From the NCBI GenBank assembly GCA_905198295.1, contig CAJKBW010000012.1, positions 1 through 46,911 of the forward strand: a DNA stretch of 46,911 nt, written 5' to 3'. The position numbers and the translations under genes were made by a program. This DNA is from an uncultured Oscillospiraceae bacterium (GTDB lineage: Bacteria; Bacillota; Clostridia; Oscillospirales; Acutalibacteraceae). Under the pieces are notes generated by a model that did no database searches, was not told where the DNA came from, and saw nothing but the letters and a program-made list of their open reading frames with translations. This document shows, piece after piece, positions 26,575-33,400 of this stretch (within the stretch, counting starts at the first letter, position 1; each line of letters begins with the position of its first letter).

Positions 26575-27873
26575 ATGAAAGGAATTTGGCGTGCAGCAGC
26601 TCTTGCGACGGCTTCGCTGCTGCTGATCGGTCTGACGGCATGCGGAGGAAACGGCACCTCTTCGACGGCGCCGTCGGCCGACGACAGCGAACGCGAGGCG
26701 AAGGTACGGGCGGAAACCGGGACGGTGAGCATACTCATCCCCGGCTACGACGGCTCGGACGAAACCAGCTACTACACCCGGGCTATCAAAGCGTTTGAGG
26801 AAAAGTTCGGCAAGAAGGTGACCATTGTTCAGGCGGTGGGCGACCAGCTCTGGAACGAAAAGGTGGCCGCGCAGATTGCCGCCAAGGATCCGGTCGACCT
26901 GTTCGTCATCTCGGTCGACCAGTATCTGAGCATGTATCAGAAGGACTATCTGATGCCGGTCGATGAGTACGTCGATCTGACCCGCAAGGGCCACAATCGC
27001 GAGGTTATGGACGATTTCGTGAAGTTTGACGGCAAGTATTATGCCGCCGGCGTGTCGGCCACCCCGTATGTGCTCTACTACAACCGCGATATCCTGCTTT
27101 CCAACGGCTACGACGCCGACGAACCCCGCAAGCTGTATGAGGAAGGGGCATGGAACTGGGAGGCGTTTGTGGAAATCGCCCGCACCTGTACCGATGAAGA
27201 TGCCGGCATCACCGGTCTGGAAAACATGTTCGACGAGGTGTTCATGGCATCGAATGCCTGCTCCGCGGTGACCTTTGCCGACGGCAAATATTCGCTCAAT
27301 ATCAAATCTACCGCCATGCGCAACACTCTGGAAATGGTACAGGATATCTTCAACAAAAATCCGGTGTGCGGCAGCGGCTATGTCACCGGCCAGAACAAGT
27401 TCCTCAAGGGCAAGTCGGTGATGCACGGCGCTTATGCTTATGAGGAGTCCACGTTCACGGAACTGAAAAACAGCGGCTCGATCAATATCGACTTCGGCGT
27501 GGCGCCTTTCCCGGCCGGCCCGGACAACACCGACGGCCGCAATTTCGGCCATTCCACCGGCTTTGCCATTTCGACCGGCGCGGACTGCCCTTACGGCGCA
27601 GGCATGCTGATGGATATGATCCTGGAAGAGGCGGATAAGGACAACACCACCAAGGAATCGCTTGTGCTGCCCGAAAACCAGGAGCTGTACGACAAGCTCG
27701 GGGAAAATCTCTACATCCCGTCCTATACCGACGGGATCATCGAGCGGGGCTTCGGCGCGTTCTACCTGCTGTATGACGTACGCAACGGCGAGGACATCAA
27801 CCAGAAGCTGGCACAGTATGAAACGAGTTATCAGAAATTCGTGGACGACGCGAATAAGTTTCTGGAAGAATAA
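26575..27873 (+). CDS. Lipoprotein sugar-binding protein of an ABC transporter
   Basis: This is a 432-residue binding protein of ordinary length. The lipobox is LTAC with Cys23. The type 1 binding fold shows in VSILIPGYDG, the helix SYYTRAIKAFEEKFGKKVTIV, VDLFVISVDQY, and the YAAGVSATPYVLYYNRDILLSNG segment near the hinge. The later WNWEAFVEIARTCT is also typical. It probably serves the second permease pair (23071 and 24095), with the fused binding protein at 13804 serving the first. The pairing could be shared. The gene starts 47 bases after the lipoprotein stop. Start ATG 26575 is near GGACAGGGATGA. Confidence 0.95.
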   Translation: MKGIWRAAALATASLLLIGLTACGGNGTSSTAPSADDSEREAKVRAETGTVSILIPGYDGSDETSYYTRAIKAFEEKFGKKVTIVQAVGDQLWNEKVAAQIAAKDPVDLFVISVDQYLSMYQKDYLMPVDEYVDLTRKGHNREVMDDFVKFDGKYYAAGVSATPYVLYYNRDILLSNGYDADEPRKLYEEGAWNWEAFVEIARTCTDEDAGITGLENMFDEVFMASNACSAVTFADGKYSLNIKSTAMRNTLEMVQDIFNKNPVCGSGYVTGQNKFLKGKSVMHGAYAYEESTFTELKNSGSINIDFGVAPFPAGPDNTDGRNFGHSTGFAISTGADCPYGAGMLMDMILEEADKDNTTKESLVLPENQELYDKLGENLYIPSYTDGIIERGFGAFYLLYDVRNGEDINQKLAQYETSYQKFVDDANKFLEE

Positions 27874-27897
27874 AGTATGTTTGCTGGAGGAGAACCG

Positions 27898-29220
27898 ATG
27901 AAGAACTTTTTTACCCCTGTTCCCGCCAGGCGGATTTCGACGAACAGCCGGCTGGAGCTGCGGGTGGCGACGGATGCGGCGGCTGCGGTGCGTGTGGAGG
28001 CTGTTACGGCTGACGGAAGGCGGATCCACTGCGGCCAGTTCCCGCTCGAGGGCGGACTGAAACTCAACAAGGTATATCCCGCGCTGGTGGGCATTACCGG
28101 GAAAATGCAGCTGTATATTTCCTTTTTGGATGCGCAGGAAGGTGTACTGGAAACCTGTGTGCAGCCGTACGAGGTAGTAAAGTCGGCTGTGGCGTCCACC
28201 TGCCTGCTGGACGGCTGTTGGGTGAGTATTTACCACTGGAGCGACGATGAGGCGCGGCACTTCAATCCGGGTCTGCGGTGTATGACCGATGAGGGATGGA
28301 AGCAGCAGGTCTATTCCATGCACAAAATCGGTATCACGAGCATTCTGATCCAGAATGTTTTCGACAGCCCGCACTATGTCAATCAGCACAGCATGACCGC
28401 TGATACCTATGATGGAAAGGCGTTTTATGACAGCAGGCTGTATCCCGACCGGATGCCGCTCAGCTGCGAGGATCCGATCGAGGCGATTCTGTCGGCCGCG
28501 GACGAATGCGGAATGGCCGTGTTCCCCGGGGTGGGTATGTATGCCTGGTTTGACTTTTCGCCGGAATCGCTGGAATGGCACAAGCGGGTGACGGTGGAAC
28601 TGAATGAACGGTATGGACATCACCCATCGTTTTACGGCTGGTATGTATCTGAAGAAATCATGGGTGCGCTGTATTACGGCTACGACCCGGTGCCGGACGA
28701 GAACTATCGGGATATTCAGGACTTTTTCCGTGCCTACAAGGCCTTTGTCCACGAGTTGACCCCTACCAAGCCGGTGGCGCTTGCTCCAAACAACATCCAC
28801 ATGCACTGGTATCGGGAACAGTGGAGAGGAATTTTGCAGAATGTCGACATCCTGATTCCCTTCGCCTTTGCCCGCAGCGAGAACAACATTTCGGAAATCG
28901 CCGGCATGTGTGCTGAAACCGGGACGCATTTCTGGGTGGACATGGAGATCTTTGCGTTCCCGTTTGACGAGGGGCTGCGGCCGAAAAGCTGCCCGGCGCT
29001 GATCCGCGAAATCCACTGCTACGATGTGCTCGAGCAGGTATACGGCTATCAGTATACCGGACTGCTCAACGAGCCGGGGCACCGGATGGGTTTGGGCAAC
29101 GAGGATACCGAGGAGCTGTACACCGCATATGCCGCCTATGTGCGCAGTGTGCGCGGCGAGCAGGAGACTGCGGAGGAAGAAGCCGCAGAACAGCCGGACG
29201 CCCTGCAGCGTCTGGCTTGA
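27898..29220 (+). CDS. DUF4434-like TIM-barrel protein
   Basis: This is a 440-residue protein without a signal peptide, so cytosolic. Residues 1-95 are beta-rich. Residues about 96-425 look like a TIM-barrel hydrolase: DGCWVSIYHWSDDEA, IGITSILIQNVFD, GMAVFPGVGMYAWFDF, and the GHHPSFYGWYVSEEI segment, whose SEE follows the strand where clan-A glycosidases place their acid residue. HFWVDMEIFAF may hold the second acid. DUF4434 is the best family I can name; the substrate is unknown. GGAGGAG lies 5 bases before ATG 27898, so the longer in-frame start at 27877 is not used. It is followed 14 bases later by the epimerase gene, so the two probably act in sequence on an imported sugar. Confidence 0.7.
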   Translation: MKNFFTPVPARRISTNSRLELRVATDAAAAVRVEAVTADGRRIHCGQFPLEGGLKLNKVYPALVGITGKMQLYISFLDAQEGVLETCVQPYEVVKSAVASTCLLDGCWVSIYHWSDDEARHFNPGLRCMTDEGWKQQVYSMHKIGITSILIQNVFDSPHYVNQHSMTADTYDGKAFYDSRLYPDRMPLSCEDPIEAILSAADECGMAVFPGVGMYAWFDFSPESLEWHKRVTVELNERYGHHPSFYGWYVSEEIMGALYYGYDPVPDENYRDIQDFFRAYKAFVHELTPTKPVALAPNNIHMHWYREQWRGILQNVDILIPFAFARSENNISEIAGMCAETGTHFWVDMEIFAFPFDEGLRPKSCPALIREIHCYDVLEQVYGYQYTGLLNEPGHRMGLGNEDTEELYTAYAAYVRSVRGEQETAEEEAAEQPDALQRLA

Positions 29221-29234
29221 GAGGAGAGTCAGCG

Positions 29235-30461
29235 ATGGAAACCATACAGGAAAAAGCCGGACGCTATCAGGCGTTTTACCGCGGACAGCTGCTCGACGAT
29301 GTGATGCCGTTCTGGATGAACAGCGATCTGCTTGACCGGGAATACGGCGGTTGCATCACCTCGATCGACCGCGAGGGCAGGAGCTATAACGACGACAAGT
29401 CGGTATGGTTCCAGGGACGCTGCCTGTGGACCTTTTCCGCATTATGCCGGCAGTACGGTGTGCAGGCGGAGTGGAAGGAAGCGGCCGATCTGGCCAAGCG
29501 CTTTCTGGAAGAGCACTGCGTCGATACCGACGGCCGGATGTTCTTCACCGTAACCCGGGATGGACGTCCGCTGCGCAAGCGCAGGTACATGTTCTCCGAG
29601 AGCTTTTATGTGGTGGGCATGGCGGAATACGGGGCCGCTTTCGGTGACAGGGACGCGCTGGATAAGGCGGCGGCCTGCTTCGAGCTGATGCTTAGGCTGT
29701 ACCGGCATCCGGAAGAGGATCCTTATAAAATCACCCCGAAATCCTACGCTTCCACCCGCAGCGAACGGGCAGCGGCGGTGCCGATGGTGATGGTCAGCAG
29801 CGCACAGATTCTGCGCCGCTGTATACCGGAACAAGCGGCCTATTACAGTGCCGTGGTGCGGGAAATGGTAGACGACCTGATCGGAATCCACTACCAGCCG
29901 CAGCTCAAATGCGTACTCGAAACGGTGCTGCCCGACGGCGCCCATGTGGATAATCCTGCCGGCCGCTGCATCAATCCGGGTCATTCGTGCGAAAACAGCT
30001 GGTTCCTGATGTGCGAGGCGCTGTATTCCGGCGATGCGGAACTGACGAAAAAAGCACTGAACATCCTCGACTGGTCGCTCGAACGCGGCTGGGATAAGGA
30101 AAACGGCGGCATGTTCTACTTCGTCGATGTGGACGGCAGGCCCTGCGAGCAGCTGGAATGGGATATGAAGCTGTGGTGGGTGCACAACGAAATCCTGATT
30201 GCTTCTCTGGCGGCTTACCAGATCACCGGTGAGGAGAAGTACTGGAACTGGTTTGAAAAGGTGCACGATTACGCCTTCTCTCACTTCCACGACGCGGAAC
30301 ACGGCGAATGGTACGGCTATCTGCACCGCGACGGCACGGTGTCACACACCCAGAAGGGATCGCTGTGGAAGGGGCCGTATCACCTGCCGCGCTGCCTGAT
30401 GACCTGCGATACCCTGCTCGGCCGCATCGCGGAAGGTGCTGCGCCGATATCCTTTATCTGA
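29235..30461 (+). CDS. N-acylglucosamine/cellobiose 2-epimerase family protein
   Basis: This is a 408-residue cytosolic (alpha/alpha)6-barrel protein of the AGE family, which interconverts C2 epimers such as GlcNAc/ManNAc or the reducing-end glucose of disaccharides. Typical segments are SVWFQGRCLWTFSALCR near residue 56, RYMFSESFYVVGMAEYG near 117, the central NPGHSCENSWFLMCEAL, KLWWVHNEILIASLAAY with the conserved histidine, and the final KGPYHLPRCLM. The length agrees with the family. The N-acyl or disaccharide specificity cannot be settled by eye. It is the last gene of the transport run, preceded by GAGGAGAG and followed by a terminator at once. It suggests that the imported molecule has a 2-epimer or an N-acylated hexose. 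Confidence 0.9.
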   Translation: METIQEKAGRYQAFYRGQLLDDVMPFWMNSDLLDREYGGCITSIDREGRSYNDDKSVWFQGRCLWTFSALCRQYGVQAEWKEAADLAKRFLEEHCVDTDGRMFFTVTRDGRPLRKRRYMFSESFYVVGMAEYGAAFGDRDALDKAAACFELMLRLYRHPEEDPYKITPKSYASTRSERAAAVPMVMVSSAQILRRCIPEQAAYYSAVVREMVDDLIGIHYQPQLKCVLETVLPDGAHVDNPAGRCINPGHSCENSWFLMCEALYSGDAELTKKALNILDWSLERGWDKENGGMFYFVDVDGRPCEQLEWDMKLWWVHNEILIASLAAYQITGEEKYWNWFEKVHDYAFSHFHDAEHGEWYGYLHRDGTVSHTQKGSLWKGPYHLPRCLMTCDTLLGRIAEGAAPISFI

Positions 30462-30465
30462 ACAC

Positions 30466-30499
30466 AAAAAACGGAAGGCTATGGCCTTCCGTTTTTTAT
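30466..30499. terminator. Terminator at the end of the sugar cluster
   Basis: A perfect 14-base stem AAAAAACGGAAGGC (30466-30479) / GCCTTCCGTTTTTT (30484-30497) with a TATG loop begins 4 bases after the epimerase stop codon. The T run on both strands makes it bidirectional. Confidence 0.92.
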
Positions 30500-30512
30500 T
30501 TGCAGGAGAATA

Positions 30513-30541
30513 TTGACAAAGGAATATCTATATGATATTAT
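30513..30541 (+). promoter_or_regulatory. Consensus promoter of the SPFH/RHH pair
   Basis: TTGACA (30513-30518), a 17-base spacer, and TATTAT (30536-30541) make a near-perfect sigma-A promoter. It lies inside the inverted repeat described separately and would start transcription about 30 bases before the ATG at 30575. Confidence 0.85.
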
Positions 30542-30556
30542 TTTGATATCATATAG
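30528..30556. promoter_or_regulatory. Operator-like inverted repeat over the -10 box
   Basis: CTATATGATAT (30528-30538) and ATATCATATAG (30546-30556) are perfect complements separated by 7 bases. The repeat covers the -10 box and the transcript start, so a bound protein would block RNA polymerase. The second gene of the operon encodes a ribbon-helix-helix protein, making autorepression a natural proposal. This link is inference. Confidence 0.7.
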
Positions 30557-30574
30557 TGATGGAGGGAACGGTAT

Positions 30575-31603
30575 ATGCAGGAAATCATTTTGAAAAACAA
30601 GAAAAACGGTATGGCGATGCTGCTGCTCTGGATGGTGCTGTACATCGCCGCGGTGGTCGGTTTCATTTTCGGCTGCGTGTTGTTGGAAAGCGGCAGTGTG
30701 GCACTGGCGGTTGTGCTGATGGTAATCGGCGGCATCTGGATGCTGGTGGGGTGGATTCCGTTCTGCGGACTGAAGATCCTCAAGCCGCAGGAGGCGCTGG
30801 TGCTGACCCTGTTCGGCAAATATGTGGGCACGCTGAAGGAGGATGGGTTTTATTATGTGAATCCGTTCTGTGCCGCAGTAAATCCCGCAGCCAAGACGCG
30901 GCTCAATCAAAGCGGCGATGTGGACGGCGGCGCGGGCAAGTCTATTGTGCTTACGGCAAACCAGACGAGCGTCAGCATGGAGTCGATGAACCGGAAAATC
31001 TCCCTGAAAATCATGACCCTGAACAACAACCGGCAGAAGATCAACGATTGTCTGGGCAACCCGGTGGAGATCGGCATTGCGGTGATGTGGCGGGTGGTGG
31101 ATACCGCTAAGGCGGTATTCCGGGTGGACAACTACAAGGAATACCTTTCGCTGCAGTGCGACAGCGCGCTGCGCAACATCGTGCGGATTTACCCTTACGA
31201 TATTGCACCGAATGTGGATACTACCGGCGACGGTATCGCAGATGAGGGGAGCCTGCGCGGCTCGAGTGAAATCGTTGCCGCTCGTATCCGCGACGAGATA
31301 CAGCAGAAGGTGGCCGAAGCCGGCCTGGAGATTCTGGAGGCGCGGATCACGTATCTTGCCTATGCACCGGAAATTGCCGCTGTCATGCTGCAGAGGCAGC
31401 AGGCGTCTGCGATCATCGATGCGCGGAAGATGATCGTCGACGGTGCGGTGGGCATGGTGGAAATGGCGCTCGAGCGTCTGAGCGAAAACAACACCATCAC
31501 GCTCGACGAGGAGCGCAAGGCCGCTATGGTATCGAATCTCCTGGTGGTCCTGTGCGGCAACCACGATGCCCAGCCGGTGGTCAACTCCGGCAGCCTGTAC
31601 TGA
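30575..31603 (+). CDS. SPFH-domain membrane protein
   Basis: This is a 342-residue protein with two N-terminal membrane helices (about residues 10-35 and 40-62), then an SPFH/band 7 domain (about 68-290). Evidence: LKPQEALVLTLFGKYVGTLKEDGFYYVNPF is the typical first strand-turn-strand, then ISLKIMTLNNNRQKINDCLGNPVEIGIAVMWRVVDTAKAVFRVDNYKEYL and the helix REEIQQKVAEAGLEILEARITYLAYAPEIA-like segment (RDEIQQKVAEAGLEI). The last part AVMLQRQQASAIIDARKMIV is helical. SPFH proteins form large ring scaffolds in membranes and often control proteases or lipid domains. GGAGGG lies about 8 bases before the ATG. It overlaps no neighbour but its stop codon is one base before the next start. Confidence 0.92.
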   Translation: MQEIILKNKKNGMAMLLLWMVLYIAAVVGFIFGCVLLESGSVALAVVLMVIGGIWMLVGWIPFCGLKILKPQEALVLTLFGKYVGTLKEDGFYYVNPFCAAVNPAAKTRLNQSGDVDGGAGKSIVLTANQTSVSMESMNRKISLKIMTLNNNRQKINDCLGNPVEIGIAVMWRVVDTAKAVFRVDNYKEYLSLQCDSALRNIVRIYPYDIAPNVDTTGDGIADEGSLRGSSEIVAARIRDEIQQKVAEAGLEILEARITYLAYAPEIAAVMLQRQQASAIIDARKMIVDGAVGMVEMALERLSENNTITLDEERKAAMVSNLLVVLCGNHDAQPVVNSGSLY

Positions 31604-31604
31604 T

Positions 31605-31808
31605 ATGGCGGAGACGGGCAAGAAGCAGATCCCGCTGCGGCTTTCCGCGAAGCTGTATGCTGAGATCGCGGCTTGGGCGGAGGATGATTTCCGTTCGGTG
31701 AACGGTCAGATCGAATACCTGCTGAGCGAATGTGTGCGTCAGCGCAGAAAGAATGGGAAATACGTGTCCGACGAGCTGGATAAACCGCTGGATATCGAGA
31801 TTGAATAA
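31605..31808 (+). CDS. Arc-type ribbon-helix-helix DNA-binding protein
   Basis: This is a 67-residue protein. QIPLRLSAKLYAEIAAWAED forms the ribbon strand and first helix, and VNGQIEYLLSECVRQRR forms the second helix, as in Arc/MetJ-type repressors. The usual Arc strand order is kept. The start ATG 31605 follows the SPFH stop at 31601-31603 after one base, so it is translated by coupling; no independent strong ribosome site is seen. RHH proteins bind short inverted repeats as dimers, and the repeat at 30528-30556 in their own promoter is the probable target (inference). The pair could be regulated by membrane state through the SPFH partner, but that is speculation. Confidence 0.8.
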   Translation: MAETGKKQIPLRLSAKLYAEIAAWAEDDFRSVNGQIEYLLSECVRQRRKNGKYVSDELDKPLDIEIE

Positions 31809-31813
31809 AAAAT

Positions 31814-31856
31814 CAGGGCGCCGCAGAAGTGGGCTTCTGCGGCGCCCTGGCTTTTG
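31814..31856. terminator. Bidirectional terminator between converging genes
   Basis: CAGGGCGCCGCAGAAG (31814-31829) pairs perfectly with CTTCTGCGGCGCCCTG (31834-31849) around a TGGG loop. It is flanked by an A run on the left and CTTTT on the right, so it ends both the RHH gene and the symporter gene on the other strand. Confidence 0.93.
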
Positions 31857-31871
31857 GTTCGGAAACGCGGA

Positions 31872-33242
31872 TTAGCCCCACAATCCCGGCCAGAATTTTT
31901 CGATATACCCCTGGATAAACACAAACAACACGATAAGCGGAAGGATGTAGGATACATATACCCGTGCCCATCCGGGGAAACGAAGTCCCCGGCCGGTGTT
32001 GGCCTCGCTGCGGAAGTTGTTCCAGCCCCAGCCGTAGCGGGAGGTGCAGAACAGCAGATATACGAGCGAGCCGAGCGGCAGGATGTTGTTGCTGACCAGA
32101 AAATCCTCCAGGTCGAGGATGGTGCTGCCGGCACCGAGCGGCTGGAAACCCGAAAGCAGGTTGAAGCCCAGCACGCAGGGCAGAGACAGTACAAGAATCA
32201 GAACGAGATTGATCAGCACGGTTTTGCGGCGGCTCCAGCCTTTGAGATCCATCCAGCAGGAGATCAGGTTTTCAAACACCGCAATGACGGTGGACAGTGC
32301 AGCAAAGAGCAGAAAAATGAAAAACAGCGAGCCCCAGATCCGCCCGCCGGGAATGGCGGCGAAAACATTGGGCAGAGTGACAAAAATCAGGTTCGGGCCG
32401 CTGTTGAGCGGCACGTCAAAGGTGAAGCAGGCGGGGAAGATGATCAGTCCCGCCATCAGCGCCACGCCGGTATCCAGCAGGGTCACCCGCAGCGCTTCAC
32501 CGGTGAGCGTATGCTCCTTGCCGATATAGCTGCCGAAGATCGCGATCGAACCCATGCCGATGCTCAGGGTGAAAAACGCCTGTCCCATCGCATCGAACAG
32601 CGCGGTGCGGTCGAGCTTGGAAAAATCCGGGAGCAGGTAGAAGGACAGCCCTTTCTGCGCGCCCGGCAGGGTGAACGAATGCACTGCGAGTACCGCCATA
32701 ATCAGCAGCAGGCAGAGCATCATAACCTTGGTGATTTTCTCCACGCCTTTTTGCAGGCCGAAAGAGCAGACCGCCATACATCCCGCGACGACCACCGTCA
32801 TCGCTGCAGTCATGACTAACGGATTCGCCATCAGATTGTCGAAAACGCCCTTGACCTGTACTGCATCCATGCCGCTGAATTCTCCGGACGCCATCTTGCC
32901 GCAGTACAGCAGCATCCAGCCCGCAATGGTGGTATAAAACATCATCAGCAGGTAATTGCCGGCGATGGAGGTGTATTTATGCAGGTGCCATTTGCTGCCC
33001 TTCGGCTCGAGTACGTCGAACGACTGCGCGACGCTTTTCTGGCTCGCCCGACCGACCGCAAATTCCATAACCATGATCGGCAGTCCCAGCAGCGCCAGGA
33101 ACAGCAGATACAGCAGCACAAAGGCTGCGCCGCCGTGCTTGCCGGTGATATAAGGAAAACGCCAGACATTGCCCAGGCCGATCGCACAGCCTGCGGAAAT
33201 CAGAAGAAAACCAAGCCGGGAAGAAAATTTTTCCCGCTGCAT
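31872..33242 (-). CDS. Sodium-dependent NSS-family amine/amino acid symporter
   Basis: This is a 456-residue inner-membrane transporter with about 11-12 helices. The first helix carries the family hallmark AGCAIGLGNVWRFPYITGKHGG, which binds substrate and sodium in LeuT-type proteins. Further typical parts are MVMEFAVGRASQ after helix 2 and TLSIGMGSIAIFGSYI in helix 6. Bacterial NSS proteins import amino acids such as tyrosine, tryptophan or leucine; the substrate is not predictable here. The true start is the ATG at 33242 with GAGGAG about 9 bases upstream, not the longer open frame. It has its own promoter at 33272-33300. It is separated from the upstream minus-strand gene by 158 bases. Confidence 0.95.
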   Translation of the reverse strand: MQREKFSSRLGFLLISAGCAIGLGNVWRFPYITGKHGGAAFVLLYLLFLALLGLPIMVMEFAVGRASQKSVAQSFDVLEPKGSKWHLHKYTSIAGNYLLMMFYTTIAGWMLLYCGKMASGEFSGMDAVQVKGVFDNLMANPLVMTAAMTVVVAGCMAVCSFGLQKGVEKITKVMMLCLLLIMAVLAVHSFTLPGAQKGLSFYLLPDFSKLDRTALFDAMGQAFFTLSIGMGSIAIFGSYIGKEHTLTGEALRVTLLDTGVALMAGLIIFPACFTFDVPLNSGPNLIFVTLPNVFAAIPGGRIWGSLFFIFLLFAALSTVIAVFENLISCWMDLKGWSRRKTVLINLVLILVLSLPCVLGFNLLSGFQPLGAGSTILDLEDFLVSNNILPLGSLVYLLFCTSRYGWGWNNFRSEANTGRGLRFPGWARVYVSYILPLIVLFVFIQGYIEKFWPGLWG

Positions 33243-33271
33243 GCCGCCACACTCCTCAAAACAGATGATGG

Positions 33272-33300
33272 GTATAATGTTACCAGATTTTTGCCGGCAA
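33272..33300 (-). promoter_or_regulatory. Promoter of the NSS symporter gene
   Basis: On the minus strand, TTGCCG (33300-33295) and TTATAC (33277-33272) are 17 bases apart. The predicted leader is about 25 bases. The -35 matches four of six consensus bases. Confidence 0.55.
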
Positions 33301-33308
33301 CTCAAGGG

Positions 33309-33337
33309 AAACCGCACGGAAATTTTCCGGGCGGTTT
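33309..33337 (-). terminator. Possible terminator of the large glycosidase-like gene
   Basis: AAACCGC-CGGAAA and TTTCCG-GCGGTTT form a 13-pair inverted repeat with one mismatch. The T run is short (TTT), so it may not terminate efficiently. Confidence 0.35.
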
Positions 33338-33400
33338 TCTTCTGCAAGGTAAGCCGGCCATCGGGCGACACACGAAGGGATGAGAGGTCGCCGGTGGGCG

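Noticed and set aside
26446..29082. 878-codon minus-strand open frame opposite the SBP and DUF4434 genes
   Set aside because: It spans two well-supported plus-strand genes and their gap. No domain is recognisable in it.
30575..31808. Toxin-antitoxin interpretation of the SPFH/RHH pair
   Set aside because: RHH proteins are common antitoxins, but the partner is a 342-residue SPFH membrane protein with no toxin features.
31854..32819. 321-codon plus-strand frame opposite the NSS symporter
   Set aside because: The minus strand encodes a clear 12-helix symporter. The plus product is charged, Gln/His-rich and without motifs.
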